A program made the position numbers and the translations under genes. Of a stretch of 64,000 bases of DNA, positions 35,735-45,471 are shown piece after piece. Under the pieces are notes generated by a model. It saw only the letters and a program-made list of their open reading frames with translations, was not told where the DNA came from and did no database searches. This DNA is from UBA6921 sp031363085 (GTDB lineage: Bacteria > Pseudomonadota > Gammaproteobacteria > SG8-11), in contig JANLTU010000203.1 in assembly GCA_031363085.1 (NCBI GenBank), positions 1 through 64,000 of the forward strand. Direction: 5' to 3'. The stretch's first letter is position 1. Each line of letters opens with the position of its first letter.

Positions 35735-36940
35735 TTGAACGTGCACGACCTCCTCTTGCTGGTCCATCGCATTCCTTATCCGCCGAATAAAGGCGACAAA
35801 ATTCGTTCCTATCACTTGCTCAAACATCTGGCGTCGCAGTACCGAGTGCATCTGGGTACGTTTATCGATGATGTCGATGATGGGCGCCATATCGATGCAG
35901 TGAAAGCGCTGTGTGTCGATACCTGTTTTGTGAAGTTGCATCCAACGCGCGCGCGGCTGCTTAGTTTGCGCGGCTTGCTCACCGCTGAGCCGCTGACCTT
36001 GACATATTATCGCAGTGACATGTTGCAGCGCTGGGTGCGCACAGCCATGGCGGCGCATTCAATTCAACGGGTGGTCGCATTTTCATCCCCGATGGCGCAA
36101 TTTGCCGATGACTTCACCAACGTGCGCCGCGTGATGGATTTTGTCGATGTCGATTCAGACAAGTGGGCGCAATTCGCCAAGTCCAAAGCGTGGCCGTTAA
36201 GCTGGGTGTATCAGCGTGAAAGTGAAACGCTGTTGAATTATGAGCGGCATGTGGCGGCGCGTTGGGACGCGAGCGTGTTGGTGTCAAACGATGAAGCTGA
36301 GCTGTTCCGGCGTCTGGCGCCGCAGTCGGCCACCCGGGTGAGCGGCATCTCCAACGGCGTGGACAGCGATTATTTTTCGCCGCAACACCGCTATGAAAAT
36401 CCCTATGCTAGTGGCGGCCCGGTGTTGGTATTTACCGGGGCGATGGATTATTGGGCCAACGTCGATGCCGTGGCTTGGTTCACACACGCAGTCTTTCCGC
36501 TGGTCCGCGCGCAAATCAAGGACGCACGTTTTTACATTGTTGGTTCGCGGCCGTCGGTCGCAGTGCAGGCGCTGGCTCAGTGCGAGGGCGTGACCGTCAC
36601 CGGCGCGGTGCCGGATGTGCGCCCGTACCTGCATTACGCACTTGCTGCGGTCGCACCACTGCGTATTGCACGCGGCATTCAGAACAAAGTGCTGGAAGCG
36701 CTGAGCATGGCGCGTCCGGTGATTGCCACCAGCGCTGCCGCCGAAGGTCTGAAAGCGCGTCCGGAGAACACCCTATGGGTGGCGGATGAAGCACAACACT
36801 ACGCCCAGCGCTGCGTCGCCATGCTGCGCGGCGAGCTTGCAGCGCAGGCGGGGGAGTCCGGCCGGCGCTGCGTGGTCGAGCATTATTCCTGGGCAGGTAA
36901 CCTCGCGCGTTTTTCGGAATTATTAGAGCCTGCCCGGTGA
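35735..36940 (+). CDS. Glycosyltransferase, TIGR03087-like, XrtA-associated
   Basis: GT-B glycosyltransferase of 401 residues. The conserved opening is LVHRIPYPPNKGDKIRSYHLLKHL, the middle has VDVDSDKWAQFA, and the donor-site region includes VLVFTGAMDYWANVDAV and GIQNKVLEALSMARPVIA. The first start is TTG 35735, two bases after the previous stop; GTG 35741 is possible. No strong ribosome-binding site is seen, so translational coupling is likely. Confidence 0.88.
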   Translation: MNVHDLLLLVHRIPYPPNKGDKIRSYHLLKHLASQYRVHLGTFIDDVDDGRHIDAVKALCVDTCFVKLHPTRARLLSLRGLLTAEPLTLTYYRSDMLQRWVRTAMAAHSIQRVVAFSSPMAQFADDFTNVRRVMDFVDVDSDKWAQFAKSKAWPLSWVYQRESETLLNYERHVAARWDASVLVSNDEAELFRRLAPQSATRVSGISNGVDSDYFSPQHRYENPYASGGPVLVFTGAMDYWANVDAVAWFTHAVFPLVRAQIKDARFYIVGSRPSVAVQALAQCEGVTVTGAVPDVRPYLHYALAAVAPLRIARGIQNKVLEALSMARPVIATSAAAEGLKARPENTLWVADEAQHYAQRCVAMLRGELAAQAGESGRRCVVEHYSWAGNLARFSELLEPAR

Positions 36941-38466
36941 GCGCGTCTGTCCCGCATCCCGCTGCGCCTGCGCTACTTACAGCGCGTTGGCGTGTCGCGT
37001 GGCTGACGGTGGTGGTGGCATGGGCGGTGGTCGTGGCCGCCTATTGGAATACGCTTTCGGCCATCGTTTTGATCTGGTTGCACTCGGCAAGTTTTACGCA
37101 CGGATTTTTAATCGTGCCGGTGGTCGTGTATCTGGTGTGGCAGCAGCGCGCCGAGCTCCAGATGTTGACTCCAGAGCCTGCGCCGGTGGCCCTGTTATTG
37201 TTAGCCGCGTTGGTATTGTTGTGGAATGTGGCGAGCCTGCTGGTCGTAAACGCCGCGCAACACTTCGCCGTAGTAATGATGATACCCGCCACCTTATGGC
37301 TGCTGTTGGGCAGCGCCGTGCTGCGGCGCTTGATGTTCCCGATGGCGTACCTGTTGTTCGCCGTGCCCTTCGGCGAATTTCTGGTGCCGTCCCTGCAAGA
37401 TGTTACCGCCGCCATCACCGTCAAGGCTTTGCAACTCACCGGCATTCCGGTGTTGTGGGAGGGGCGCTTTTTTTATATTCCATCCGGAAACTTCGAAGTG
37501 GCGGAAGCCTGCAGTGGCGTGCGTTATCTGATCGCGTCGTTGGCCTTGGGTACGCTGTACGCCTATGTGAGCTATCACGCGCTGTGGCGGCGCGCGGTGT
37601 TTATCCTGCTTGCAGCAGCGGTGCCGGTGCTTGCCAATGGCGCGCGCGCTTATGGCATCGTGATGCTGGCGCACCTCAGCGATTACCAGCTCGCGCTGGG
37701 TGTGGATCATTTTATTTATGGCTGGGTATTTTTCGGCGCGGTGATGCTGCTGCTATTTTGGTTGGGGAATCACTTTCGCGACGCACCGAGAGCGCCGGTC
37801 GTGGAGCAAGCGCAAACATCTGCCGCCGCATTCGCCGCGCCACGCAGCGGATGGGGTTGGCGCGCGCTGGCCTTGGTGATCGTGCTGAGTGGTCCGCTGT
37901 TGAACTTCGCGTTACAGCGTGAAGCGAGTGTGCTTCCGGCCTTCGAGTTACGTTTGCCGCCGGGCAGCGGGGAATGGAGCGGGCCGCAGGCGAGCGTCGA
38001 TCCATGGATGCCAAAATTCATCGGTGCCGTCCAGCAACGCGCCGAGTATCGCCGTGCTCAACACGCGGTGCAGGTTTACGTGGCGTATTACGCGCAACAA
38101 CACGCCGGTGCCGAATTGATCAACCCGCAGAATGCCTTGTTTGATATGGGCAGCGAACGTCGCGTCAGCGAAGAAGTCGAGACCCTCGCCCTTGCAGATG
38201 GGATGGCGTGGACAGTGCGCGCATTGCGCATTCACGCCGCACAGCGCGAGCGCTTGATCTGGAGTTGGTATGTCGTGGCCGGGCAAGCGACCGCGAATCC
38301 GCTGCTTGCGAAACTGTATGAGATGCGTACACGTGTGTTGCGCAGCAGCGGCGGGGCGGCGCTGTTTGCGTTGGCCACCGAGGACGACCCAGGCGCAGCG
38401 GCGCGCTTGCAAGATTTTCTTGACGCCCTGCGGCGACCGTTGCACGCAAGCGTGGGCGGCGAGTGA
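36937..38466 (+). CDS. xrtA: Exosortase A fused to an EpsI domain
   Basis: Integral membrane transpeptidase of 509 residues that sorts proteins with PEP-CTERM tails. It has eight or so hydrophobic segments. The catalytic triad is visible: Cys192 in EACSGVRYL, Arg237 in NGARAYGIVML and His258 in VDHFIYGW. From about residue 320 a soluble EpsI domain follows (PPGSGEWSGPQ; IWSWYVVAGQATANP). It starts with a GTG overlapping the previous stop (GTGA). Its substrates are not obvious in this window, because no classic PEP-CTERM tail was found. Confidence 0.95.
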   Translation: MSASVPHPAAPALLTARWRVAWLTVVVAWAVVVAAYWNTLSAIVLIWLHSASFTHGFLIVPVVVYLVWQQRAELQMLTPEPAPVALLLLAALVLLWNVASLLVVNAAQHFAVVMMIPATLWLLLGSAVLRRLMFPMAYLLFAVPFGEFLVPSLQDVTAAITVKALQLTGIPVLWEGRFFYIPSGNFEVAEACSGVRYLIASLALGTLYAYVSYHALWRRAVFILLAAAVPVLANGARAYGIVMLAHLSDYQLALGVDHFIYGWVFFGAVMLLLFWLGNHFRDAPRAPVVEQAQTSAAAFAAPRSGWGWRALALVIVLSGPLLNFALQREASVLPAFELRLPPGSGEWSGPQASVDPWMPKFIGAVQQRAEYRRAQHAVQVYVAYYAQQHAGAELINPQNALFDMGSERRVSEEVETLALADGMAWTVRALRIHAAQRERLIWSWYVVAGQATANPLLAKLYEMRTRVLRSSGGAALFALATEDDPGAAARLQDFLDALRRPLHASVGGE

Positions 38467-39602
38467 TGGCGGCGCCTCTGGTGGTGCACATCATTCATCG
38501 TCTGGCCATCGGCGGCCTGGAAAACGGCTTGGTGAATTTGATCAATCACATGCCACAGGAGCGTTATCGTCACGCCATCGTGTGCATGACGCAGTCCACT
38601 GATTTTCGGCTGCGGATCAAAAATAGCAGCGTTGCGGTGTACGAGTTGCACAAGCAACCGGGTCATGACATCGGCCTGTATTTACGCTTGTGGCGCCTGT
38701 TACGAAGCTTGCGTCCGGCACTGGTGCACACGCGCAACATCGGCACCCTCGAATGCCAATTCATCGCACTGCTGGCCGGCGTATCTGCGCGCGTGCATGG
38801 CGAGCACGGTCGTGACATGGCCGATATCGATGGCCGTAATGCGACCTATCTGCGGCTGCGTAAGTTTTTTCGCCCATGGATTACGCGCTTCATCGCCGTG
38901 TCGCGCGATCTTGCGCTCTGGTTGCAGACTCAGGTGCGGGTGCCGGCGGCGCGCGTGGTGCAAATTTACAACGGTGTTGACGACAAAAAATTTCATCCGC
39001 GCGTTGCGGCGGCACGCGCAGTGCTGCCTGTGGATTTTGCGCCGCTGGGTGCGCTGGTCGTGGGCACCGTCGGGCGTCTGTCGGGTGAGAAGGATCAACT
39101 CACCTTGCTGCGCGCCTTCGCACGCGCGCGCGCGCTGTGTCCACAGACGCCGCTACGCTTGGTGTTGGTCGGCGATGGCCCGCTCAAAGCCGACATCGAG
39201 CGCGAAATTCTTGCCACGCAACTGCACGCCGAGGTGTGGATGCCGGGTGCGCGCAGTGACATTGCAGAAATATTGCGTGCGCTCGATATCTTCGTGCTGC
39301 CGTCACTGGGCGAAGGTATTTCCAATACCATTCTGGAGGCGATGGCGAGTGGCTTGCCGGTGATCGCCACGCGTGTCGGTGGGAATCCCGAACTGGTGCT
39401 GGACAATGAAACCGGCAAATTGGTGCCGGCAGCCGATCCGGACGCGATGGCGCAGGCCATCGCGAACTACGCGCTGCAACCGGAGCTGCTGCGGCAACAC
39501 GCGCAGGCGGGGCGCGCGCGCATCGAACATGAATACAGCATGGACGCCATGGTGAGGCACTATCTGGCGGTGTATGATGCCGCGCTCAAGCGCCATCCTT
39601 GA
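38466..39602 (+). CDS. Glycosyltransferase, TIGR03088-like, XrtA-associated
   Basis: GT4-type glycosyltransferase of 378 residues. It begins VVHIIHRLAIGGLENGLVNLINHMP, the signature opening of this XrtA-linked family, and has VGTVGRLSGEKDQLTLLRAFA and the donor-site stretch PSLGEGISNTILEAMASGLPVIATRVGGNPE. The ATG shares one base with the exosortase stop (TGATG). GTG 38463 is an alternative start. Confidence 0.92.
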   Translation: MAAPLVVHIIHRLAIGGLENGLVNLINHMPQERYRHAIVCMTQSTDFRLRIKNSSVAVYELHKQPGHDIGLYLRLWRLLRSLRPALVHTRNIGTLECQFIALLAGVSARVHGEHGRDMADIDGRNATYLRLRKFFRPWITRFIAVSRDLALWLQTQVRVPAARVVQIYNGVDDKKFHPRVAAARAVLPVDFAPLGALVVGTVGRLSGEKDQLTLLRAFARARALCPQTPLRLVLVGDGPLKADIEREILATQLHAEVWMPGARSDIAEILRALDIFVLPSLGEGISNTILEAMASGLPVIATRVGGNPELVLDNETGKLVPAADPDAMAQAIANYALQPELLRQHAQAGRARIEHEYSMDAMVRHYLAVYDAALKRHP

Positions 39603-39641
39603 AGCGGTAAATTCATCGCGTAAAAACTGAGAACTAACATC

Positions 39642-41555
39642 ATGTGCGGAATCGTCGGCATCTTTGATTTGCGCGGTCAGCGTGAAATAAACGCGGATTT
39701 ACTGCATCGCATGAATGAAACGCAATTTCATCGTGGGCCGGATGAAGGCGGTTTGCATCGCGAAGCGGGGGTGGGTTTCGGGCATCGGCGCTTGTCCATC
39801 ATCGATTTGTCCACTGGTCAGCAACCGCTGTTCAACGAAGACGGCTCGGTGGTCGTGGTATTCAACGGCGAGATTTATAATTTTCAAGACCTGGTGCCAC
39901 TGCTCAAGGCGCGTGGCCACGTGTTCCGCACCCATTCCGACACCGAAGTGATTGTGCACGGCTGGGAAGAGTGGGGCGAAGACTGCGTGAAACACTTTCG
40001 CGGCATGTTTGCGTTTGCCATTTGGGATCGCAACAAAAAAACATTGTTCATTGCACGTGATCGCCTTGGCATCAAACCGCTGTTCTACGCCGAGTTGCCC
40101 AACGGCTTGCTGGTGTTTTCATCCGAATTAAAAGCGCTTTACCTGCATCCTGAACTGGCGCGCGATTTTGATCACCAAGCCATCGAAGAATATTTTGCGT
40201 TTGGCTATGTGCCGGAGCCGCGCACGATTTTGCGCGGCGCAAAAAAATTGCCGCCGGGTCACACGCTCACGCTACAAGCGGGCAAGCCGGTGCCCGCCAG
40301 CAAGGAATACTGGGATGTATCGTTCGGTCCCGCGATTACCGCGAGCGAAGCCGAGCTCGCACCGCAGGTGGTCGAGCATTTACGCGAGGCGGTGCAATCG
40401 CATCTATTGGCCGAAGTGCCGCTGGGTGCGTTTCTGTCGGGCGGGGTGGACTCCAGCGCGGTGGTTGCGATGATGGCGCAGATCTCGCCCGGCCAGCCTG
40501 TCAATACCTGCTGCATTGCGTTTGGCGAGCGCAAATACAACGAAACCGAATTCGCCGCGTTGGTGGCGGAGCGTTACAAAACTAAACACCACGTTGAACA
40601 GGTCAGCCCCGACGATTACGAGCTGATCGACAAGCTAGCCGAACTGTACGACGAGCCCTACGCCGACAGTTCCGCCATCCCCACCTACCGGGTGTGTGAG
40701 CTGGCCCGCAAGCGCGTGACCGTGGCGCTGTCGGGCGACGGCGGCGATGAGAACTTCGCCGGTTATCGGCGGCATTGCTGGCATATGAACGAAGAGGCGA
40801 TCCGTAACTTTTTGCCGTTAGCGATACGTCGTCCGCTGTTCGGGTTTCTGGCCGCGATTTATCCGAAGCTGGATTGGGCGCCGAAATTCCTGCGCGCCAA
40901 GTCCACGTTGCAGTCGCTGTCGCGCGACAGCCTCGAAGCCTATTTGCACACCGTGTCGGTGCTGAACGACACGCAGCGTCGCAAGCTGTTTTCGCCGGAA
41001 TTTACCCGCACGCTCGACGGTTACAGCGCGGTCGAAGTGTTCCGCCGCTACGCCGTGAAAGCGCCGACCAAAGACCCGCTGTCGCTGATTCAATATCTGG
41101 ATCTCAAAACCTACTTGCCCGGCGATATCCTGACCAAGGTGGATCGCGCCAGTATGGCGCACGCACTGGAGGTTCGGGTGCCACTGCTTGACCATGAATT
41201 TGTCGAGTGGGCGTGCCGCTTGCCGCCGCAATTAAAGCTGCACGGGCAGGAAGGCAAATACATCTTCAAGCGTGCGTTGGAACCGCATTTGCCGGACGAA
41301 GTACTGTATCGCCCGAAGATGGGTTTTGCCGTGCCGCTGGCCAACTGGTTTCGCGGTCCGCTTAAACAACGTGTGCGTGATGCCTTGTTGGGTCCGGCGC
41401 TGCGCAATACCGGTTTTTTCAATATGCAATACATCGAGCGGCTGGTGAATGAGCACCAGTCGGGTATGGGCGAACACAGCGCCGCGTTATGGACCTTACT
41501 GATGTTTGAAGCCTTCATGCGCCGAGTGGTACATCCCGGCGCGCGCGCGCCGTGA
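39642..41555 (+). CDS. Asparagine synthase-like amidotransferase, XrtA-associated
   Basis: Glutamine-dependent amidotransferase of 637 residues. The N-terminal glutaminase has nucleophile Cys2 (MCGIVGIFDL) and RGPDEGG. The synthetase domain has the PP-loop SGGVDSSAVVAMM near residue 266 and GDGGDENFAGYRRH. It is annotated in other XrtA loci as exosortase-associated amidotransferase and probably amidates a uronic acid of the polysaccharide, which would fit the uronate-making genes at 18527-22269. It is not necessarily a free asparagine synthetase. Confidence 0.93.
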   Translation: MCGIVGIFDLRGQREINADLLHRMNETQFHRGPDEGGLHREAGVGFGHRRLSIIDLSTGQQPLFNEDGSVVVVFNGEIYNFQDLVPLLKARGHVFRTHSDTEVIVHGWEEWGEDCVKHFRGMFAFAIWDRNKKTLFIARDRLGIKPLFYAELPNGLLVFSSELKALYLHPELARDFDHQAIEEYFAFGYVPEPRTILRGAKKLPPGHTLTLQAGKPVPASKEYWDVSFGPAITASEAELAPQVVEHLREAVQSHLLAEVPLGAFLSGGVDSSAVVAMMAQISPGQPVNTCCIAFGERKYNETEFAALVAERYKTKHHVEQVSPDDYELIDKLAELYDEPYADSSAIPTYRVCELARKRVTVALSGDGGDENFAGYRRHCWHMNEEAIRNFLPLAIRRPLFGFLAAIYPKLDWAPKFLRAKSTLQSLSRDSLEAYLHTVSVLNDTQRRKLFSPEFTRTLDGYSAVEVFRRYAVKAPTKDPLSLIQYLDLKTYLPGDILTKVDRASMAHALEVRVPLLDHEFVEWACRLPPQLKLHGQEGKYIFKRALEPHLPDEVLYRPKMGFAVPLANWFRGPLKQRVRDALLGPALRNTGFFNMQYIERLVNEHQSGMGEHSAALWTLLMFEAFMRRVVHPGARAP

Positions 41556-42727
41556 ATATCCTGACCTTCAGTAGCTTGTATCCGGATTCGACACGGCCGG
41601 GTCATGGCATATTTGTCGAGAATCGGCTACGGCATCTGATCGCCGACGGGGAAGTGCAGGCGCGCGTGGTGGCACCAGTGCCGTGGTTTCCGTCGACGCA
41701 CGCAGGCTTCGGCAGTTATGCCGAGTACGCGCGCGTGCCGAAAGCAGAAGTCTGGAACGGTGTGCGTGTGGAACATCCGCGTTATGTGCTACTGCCGAAA
41801 TTCGGCATGAACATGGCGCCGCTATTGATGGCCTACGCGGTAAAAAACACCCTGCGCCGAATTTTACAGTCCGGCGATCACTTCGATTTGATCGACGCGC
41901 ATTACTTCTATCCCGACGGTGTCGCGGCGGCCATGCTCGGGCGCGAACTGCACAAGCCCGTGGTGATCACCGCGCGTGGCACCGATTTGAATCTGATTCC
42001 GGAATATTATTGGCCACGGCGCATGATCCAGTGGGCGGCAGCAAACAGCGCCGCGATGATCACCGTGTGTCAGGCGCTCAAAGATGTGTTGATCGGTATG
42101 GGCGTGGCCGACGCGCGCGTGACCGTGCTGCGCAATGGGGTTGATCTCGACAAATATCACCCACCGGTGGAGCGTGACGTGCTGCGTGCAAAATTAGGTG
42201 TGCAGGGCACGACCTTGCTCTCGGTCGGTTATTTGATACCGCGCAAAGGTCACGACCTGGTTATCGAGGCGCTTAAAAATCTGCCGGATACAAGCTTGTT
42301 GATCGCCGGTGCCGGCCCGGAACGCGAGCGCTTGGGCGAGTTGGCGCAAGAGCGCGGTGTGGCGGAGCGCGTAAAATTTTTAGGTCGTCTGGACACGCCG
42401 CAACTGGTCGATTATTACGGCGCGGCCGATGCCTTGGTGCTGGCTTCCAGCCGCGAAGGCTGGGCGAACGTGCTGCTCGAAGCGATGGCCTGCGGCACGC
42501 CGGTGGTGGCGACCCGCATTTGGGGCACGCCCGAAGTCGTTAGCGAAGCCTGCGCAGGACAACTGGTCGATGCGCGTACTCCAACGGCCCTTGCCGAGGG
42601 CATACACAGGGTGTTGACACACATGCCTGACCGGCGCGATACGCGTCGTTACGCCGAGCACTTCAGTTGGGACGCCACGACCGCCGGACAAAAAGCGTTG
42701 TTCACCCGGGTGCTTGCCAACCATTGA
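41552..42727 (+). CDS. Glycosyltransferase family 4
   Basis: GT-B enzyme of 391 residues beginning MNILTFSSLYPDSTRPGHGIFVENRLRHL, a common opening of TuaC-like GT4 enzymes. Donor-site elements are LSVGYLIPRKGHDLVIEAL and LASSREGWANVLLEAMACGTPVVATRIWGTPE. It starts with GTG overlapping the amidotransferase stop (GTGA). Sugar specificity is unknown. Confidence 0.9.
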   Translation: MNILTFSSLYPDSTRPGHGIFVENRLRHLIADGEVQARVVAPVPWFPSTHAGFGSYAEYARVPKAEVWNGVRVEHPRYVLLPKFGMNMAPLLMAYAVKNTLRRILQSGDHFDLIDAHYFYPDGVAAAMLGRELHKPVVITARGTDLNLIPEYYWPRRMIQWAAANSAAMITVCQALKDVLIGMGVADARVTVLRNGVDLDKYHPPVERDVLRAKLGVQGTTLLSVGYLIPRKGHDLVIEALKNLPDTSLLIAGAGPERERLGELAQERGVAERVKFLGRLDTPQLVDYYGAADALVLASSREGWANVLLEAMACGTPVVATRIWGTPEVVSEACAGQLVDARTPTALAEGIHRVLTHMPDRRDTRRYAEHFSWDATTAGQKALFTRVLANH

Positions 42728-42736
42728 GGTGGATTT

Positions 42737-43942
42737 TTGCGCATACTTTATCTCCATCGAACGCAGGGACACGGAGTCGAAGCGGTGCACATTTGGGGCA
42801 TTGCCACGGGGCTGAAAAACCTGGGGCACGACGTGACGGTAGTTTCGCCCGCCGGTGCGCATACCGCACAACCGCTTCGAGCGGAATCTCAGGCGGCCGG
42901 ATCAAGGCGCCCACTGTTTGCATTTATTTCGCAACACATACCGGAAATCGCCTTCGAACTGGCGGAAATTGCCTATAACTTTTTTGCCTGGCGCGGGCTG
43001 AAGAAAAGCGCGGCTGATCAACCGGTCGATTTTTTATACGAGCGCTACGCCATCTTTGCGGTGGCCGGCGCTTTATTCGCGCGTCGCCGCCGAATACCGC
43101 TGCTGCTTGAAGTGAACTACACCTCAATGAGCCCGTTGGTGCGTAAGCGCAGCCGCCTGCTGCTACCGCTGGCGCGACGTGTCGACGCCTGGCTGTTTCG
43201 CCGCGCCAGCGCCATTGTCGTCGTATCAAGCCGCTTGCGGGACCAGCTCGTGACAGATTATGGCGTGCCACAAGATAAAATTCTGGTGATGCCGAACGCG
43301 GCCGACCCGCAGACTTTTCATCCCGCGATTACGCCGGTAACAAGCATCGGTGGTGTAGCGCTCGCACAGAAAAAAATCGTCGGGTTTGTCGGTAGTTTCA
43401 CGCCGTGGCACGGCTTACCTCTGTTTTTGGAGGCGTTTAAAATTGTTGCCAACAATCATCCGGACGCGCTCGCGGTTTTGGTCGGCGACGGCCCGCAACG
43501 AAGCGAGATCGAGCGCAAAGCAGCCGACTATGGCTTGGCGAAGCGGGTGCTCTTCACGGGCGCCATCGGGCACGCGCAATTAATGCATTACGTCGCCGCG
43601 TTCTCGCTCGGTGTCATGCCGGACTCAAACGACTATGGCTCGCCGATGAAAATATTCGAATACATGGCGCTCGGAAAACCCGTCGTCGTTCCAGACTATG
43701 GGCCGCTACTTGATGCCGTTACCGAGGGCAAGGAAGGAAAAATATTTCGCCGTAAAGACGCCCACGCCCTGGCCAAGTGCATCGACGAATATTTCGCCGA
43801 TCCGGCGGCATTAGCGCTTGCCGGCAGAAACGCACGCACAAGTGTCGAGACACGCTATAACTGGCAAGCCAATGCCGAACGCTCGTTGACGTTCGCGCTG
43901 TCGAAGGACTCGGCGCCGAATCGAAACTCGTTCGGTAAATAA
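42737..43942 (+). CDS. Glycosyltransferase family 4
   Basis: A GT-B glycosyltransferase of 401 residues, the last gene of the exopolysaccharide operon. It begins with TTG (MRILYLHRTQGHGVEAVHIWGIATGLK), supported by GAGGTGG five bases upstream. The C-terminal half has KIVGFVGSFTPWHGLPLFLEAF, VGDGPQRSEIERKA and MKIFEYMALGKPVVVPDYGP. It ends only 6 bp before the left attachment repeat of the integrative element, so the native operon terminator may have been displaced. Confidence 0.9.
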   Translation: MRILYLHRTQGHGVEAVHIWGIATGLKNLGHDVTVVSPAGAHTAQPLRAESQAAGSRRPLFAFISQHIPEIAFELAEIAYNFFAWRGLKKSAADQPVDFLYERYAIFAVAGALFARRRRIPLLLEVNYTSMSPLVRKRSRLLLPLARRVDAWLFRRASAIVVVSSRLRDQLVTDYGVPQDKILVMPNAADPQTFHPAITPVTSIGGVALAQKKIVGFVGSFTPWHGLPLFLEAFKIVANNHPDALAVLVGDGPQRSEIERKAADYGLAKRVLFTGAIGHAQLMHYVAAFSLGVMPDSNDYGSPMKIFEYMALGKPVVVPDYGPLLDAVTEGKEGKIFRRKDAHALAKCIDEYFADPAALALAGRNARTSVETRYNWQANAERSLTFALSKDSAPNRNSFGK

Positions 43943-43947
43943 AGGTA

Positions 43948-43992
43948 TGGTGGGCGATGCAGGGATTGAACCTGCGACCCCTGCCGTGTGAA
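43948..43992. repeat. Left attachment repeat (partial tRNA-Val)
   Basis: 45 bp identical to 51922-51966, covering the tRNA-Val 3' CCA end through the anticodon loop. It lies next to the integrase gene and ends where the element's own sequence begins. Confidence 0.92.
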
Positions 43993-44088
43993 AGAGAAAA
44001 GCCCCGCACCACCACTAGCTAAGTTATTGATCGTATTGAACAGTAGACCGCATTTGTTCTAGTTTGTCCGCGTTTGTGTTACATTGGT

Positions 44089-44106
44089 GGCCACAGATTG
44101 GCCACA
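44089..44106 (+). promoter_or_regulatory. Bipartite motif, copy 1 (integrase arm site or operator)
   Basis: GGCCACAGATTGGCCACA, a GGCCAC duplication with an 11-bp period. It lies 12 bp before the integrase ATG, 100 bp inside the left end, and recurs at 47923 and 51827. Arm-type integrase binding or integrase autoregulation would fit. Confidence 0.55.
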
Positions 44107-44118
44107 GGAAATGTAAAC

Positions 44119-45471
44119 ATGGCACGTGAAAGCAAGCGAACCAGCATCACAGAAAGCGCCGCAAGCAAGTTCTCCAGCACCGCGAACGAAGGCGCGATGC
44201 TTAGTTGCACCATCAACACCGGCCTGCATCTAATTCGTTTGCGGGGCGGCTGCGTGTGGCGTTATCGGTACACGTCGACTATCGACAAAAAGCGCCACGT
44301 CAAGACCATAGGAAAATTTCCCGCTGTGTTGCCGCAAGCTGCCGCTGCTCAAGCTGCGCAATGGGCCATGAGTGACGCCGACCCGATCAAGGATCGCAAA
44401 ACGAAGTGGGAGCACGCACAAGCCGACGAAAAAGCGCGGGAGGGCAAAACCTTGCGCCGCTATCTTGATGGGCGCTACAGCAAGACCCTGGACACGTGGC
44501 CGCTTGAGTCCGCGAAGTTGGATCGTAGCCGACTAAAGCAAAACTTCGCGGATCTGCTGGATCGACCGATGGATGAAATCACCCGTCAAGATTTGCGCGA
44601 TTGGCAGGATAGTTTTGAGGGCAAATACACCTCGCTAAAGCGCGCTTATACGTCGCTGAAGACGTTGCTTCGACAGGCCGTCCGCGATGAGGTGATAAAA
44701 TCCGATCCACTTGAAGGGTTCAAGCTTGACGCGCCGAGTAGCAAAGAACAGGCGCGCATCGAATCTGACCCCGGCAAAGAAAAGCGCCGGATATTGACGC
44801 CGAATGAGATTGAACGACTTCACATCGGGTTAGAAGCCTTCGCCGAGGAAATAAGAGCGGGGCGCAGAAATAGCCGCAAGCATGGCAAACCGCACCTGCC
44901 GGACCTTGACATTGTGGCGTATCCGCATTGGTTTGTTCCGTTCGCACATTTTGCTTTTCATTCAGGCTTGCGCACTGGCGATTTGGTTTCGTTGACGTGG
45001 GAAGAATTGAACGTTCCATTTTCACGAATGAAAAAAGCAGCAAGCAAGTCATCGACCGTGGCGCGTCGTCGCGGTGGTAAAGCGGCAATAGTCGAAATGA
45101 AGCTTAATGAACGCATCGCGGGGATTATGCGTTCATGGTGGGAGCAACACGGCAAACCATCGGGCGGGCTTGTGTTCCCGTCGCCAGTAACGGGCCAGCA
45201 ATTGGACCGCACAGCGAACAAGAAGCCGTGGGTGCACGTTAAGAAATTCGCCGGACTGCCTGCCGGGCTTGACTTTTATGCGCTACGTCATCACTTCGTT
45301 TCGTCGTTGTTGGCGCAAGGGGTTCCATTACTAACAGTCGCCAGACTCGCAGGACACAAAAGCACTCAGATGATTGAGCAGCATTATGGGCACATATGTC
45401 CCGATCAAGCGACGCTTGCCGTTGACGTGCTAGCTAAACAGGTGGACTTTAGCAAACGGGGTGCGGCATGA
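44119..45471 (+). CDS. int: Tyrosine site-specific integrase
   Basis: Tyrosine recombinase of 450 residues, started at ATG 44119, which has AGGA upstream. It has an N-terminal arm-binding DUF4102-like part (VWRYRYTSTIDKKRHVKTIGKFP), a core-binding SAM-like domain, then the catalytic domain: Arg in FHSGLRTGDLVSL, YALRHHF carrying the second Arg (its usual first His is Tyr), LAGHKST, and the nucleophile Tyr in QHYGH. It lies directly inside the left attachment repeat, as in P4-type islands, and should insert and excise the element at tRNA-Val. It overlaps the next gene by 4 bp. Confidence 0.95.
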   Translation: MARESKRTSITESAASKFSSTANEGAMLSCTINTGLHLIRLRGGCVWRYRYTSTIDKKRHVKTIGKFPAVLPQAAAAQAAQWAMSDADPIKDRKTKWEHAQADEKAREGKTLRRYLDGRYSKTLDTWPLESAKLDRSRLKQNFADLLDRPMDEITRQDLRDWQDSFEGKYTSLKRAYTSLKTLLRQAVRDEVIKSDPLEGFKLDAPSSKEQARIESDPGKEKRRILTPNEIERLHIGLEAFAEEIRAGRRNSRKHGKPHLPDLDIVAYPHWFVPFAHFAFHSGLRTGDLVSLTWEELNVPFSRMKKAASKSSTVARRRGGKAAIVEMKLNERIAGIMRSWWEQHGKPSGGLVFPSPVTGQQLDRTANKKPWVHVKKFAGLPAGLDFYALRHHFVSSLLAQGVPLLTVARLAGHKSTQMIEQHYGHICPDQATLAVDVLAKQVDFSKRGAA

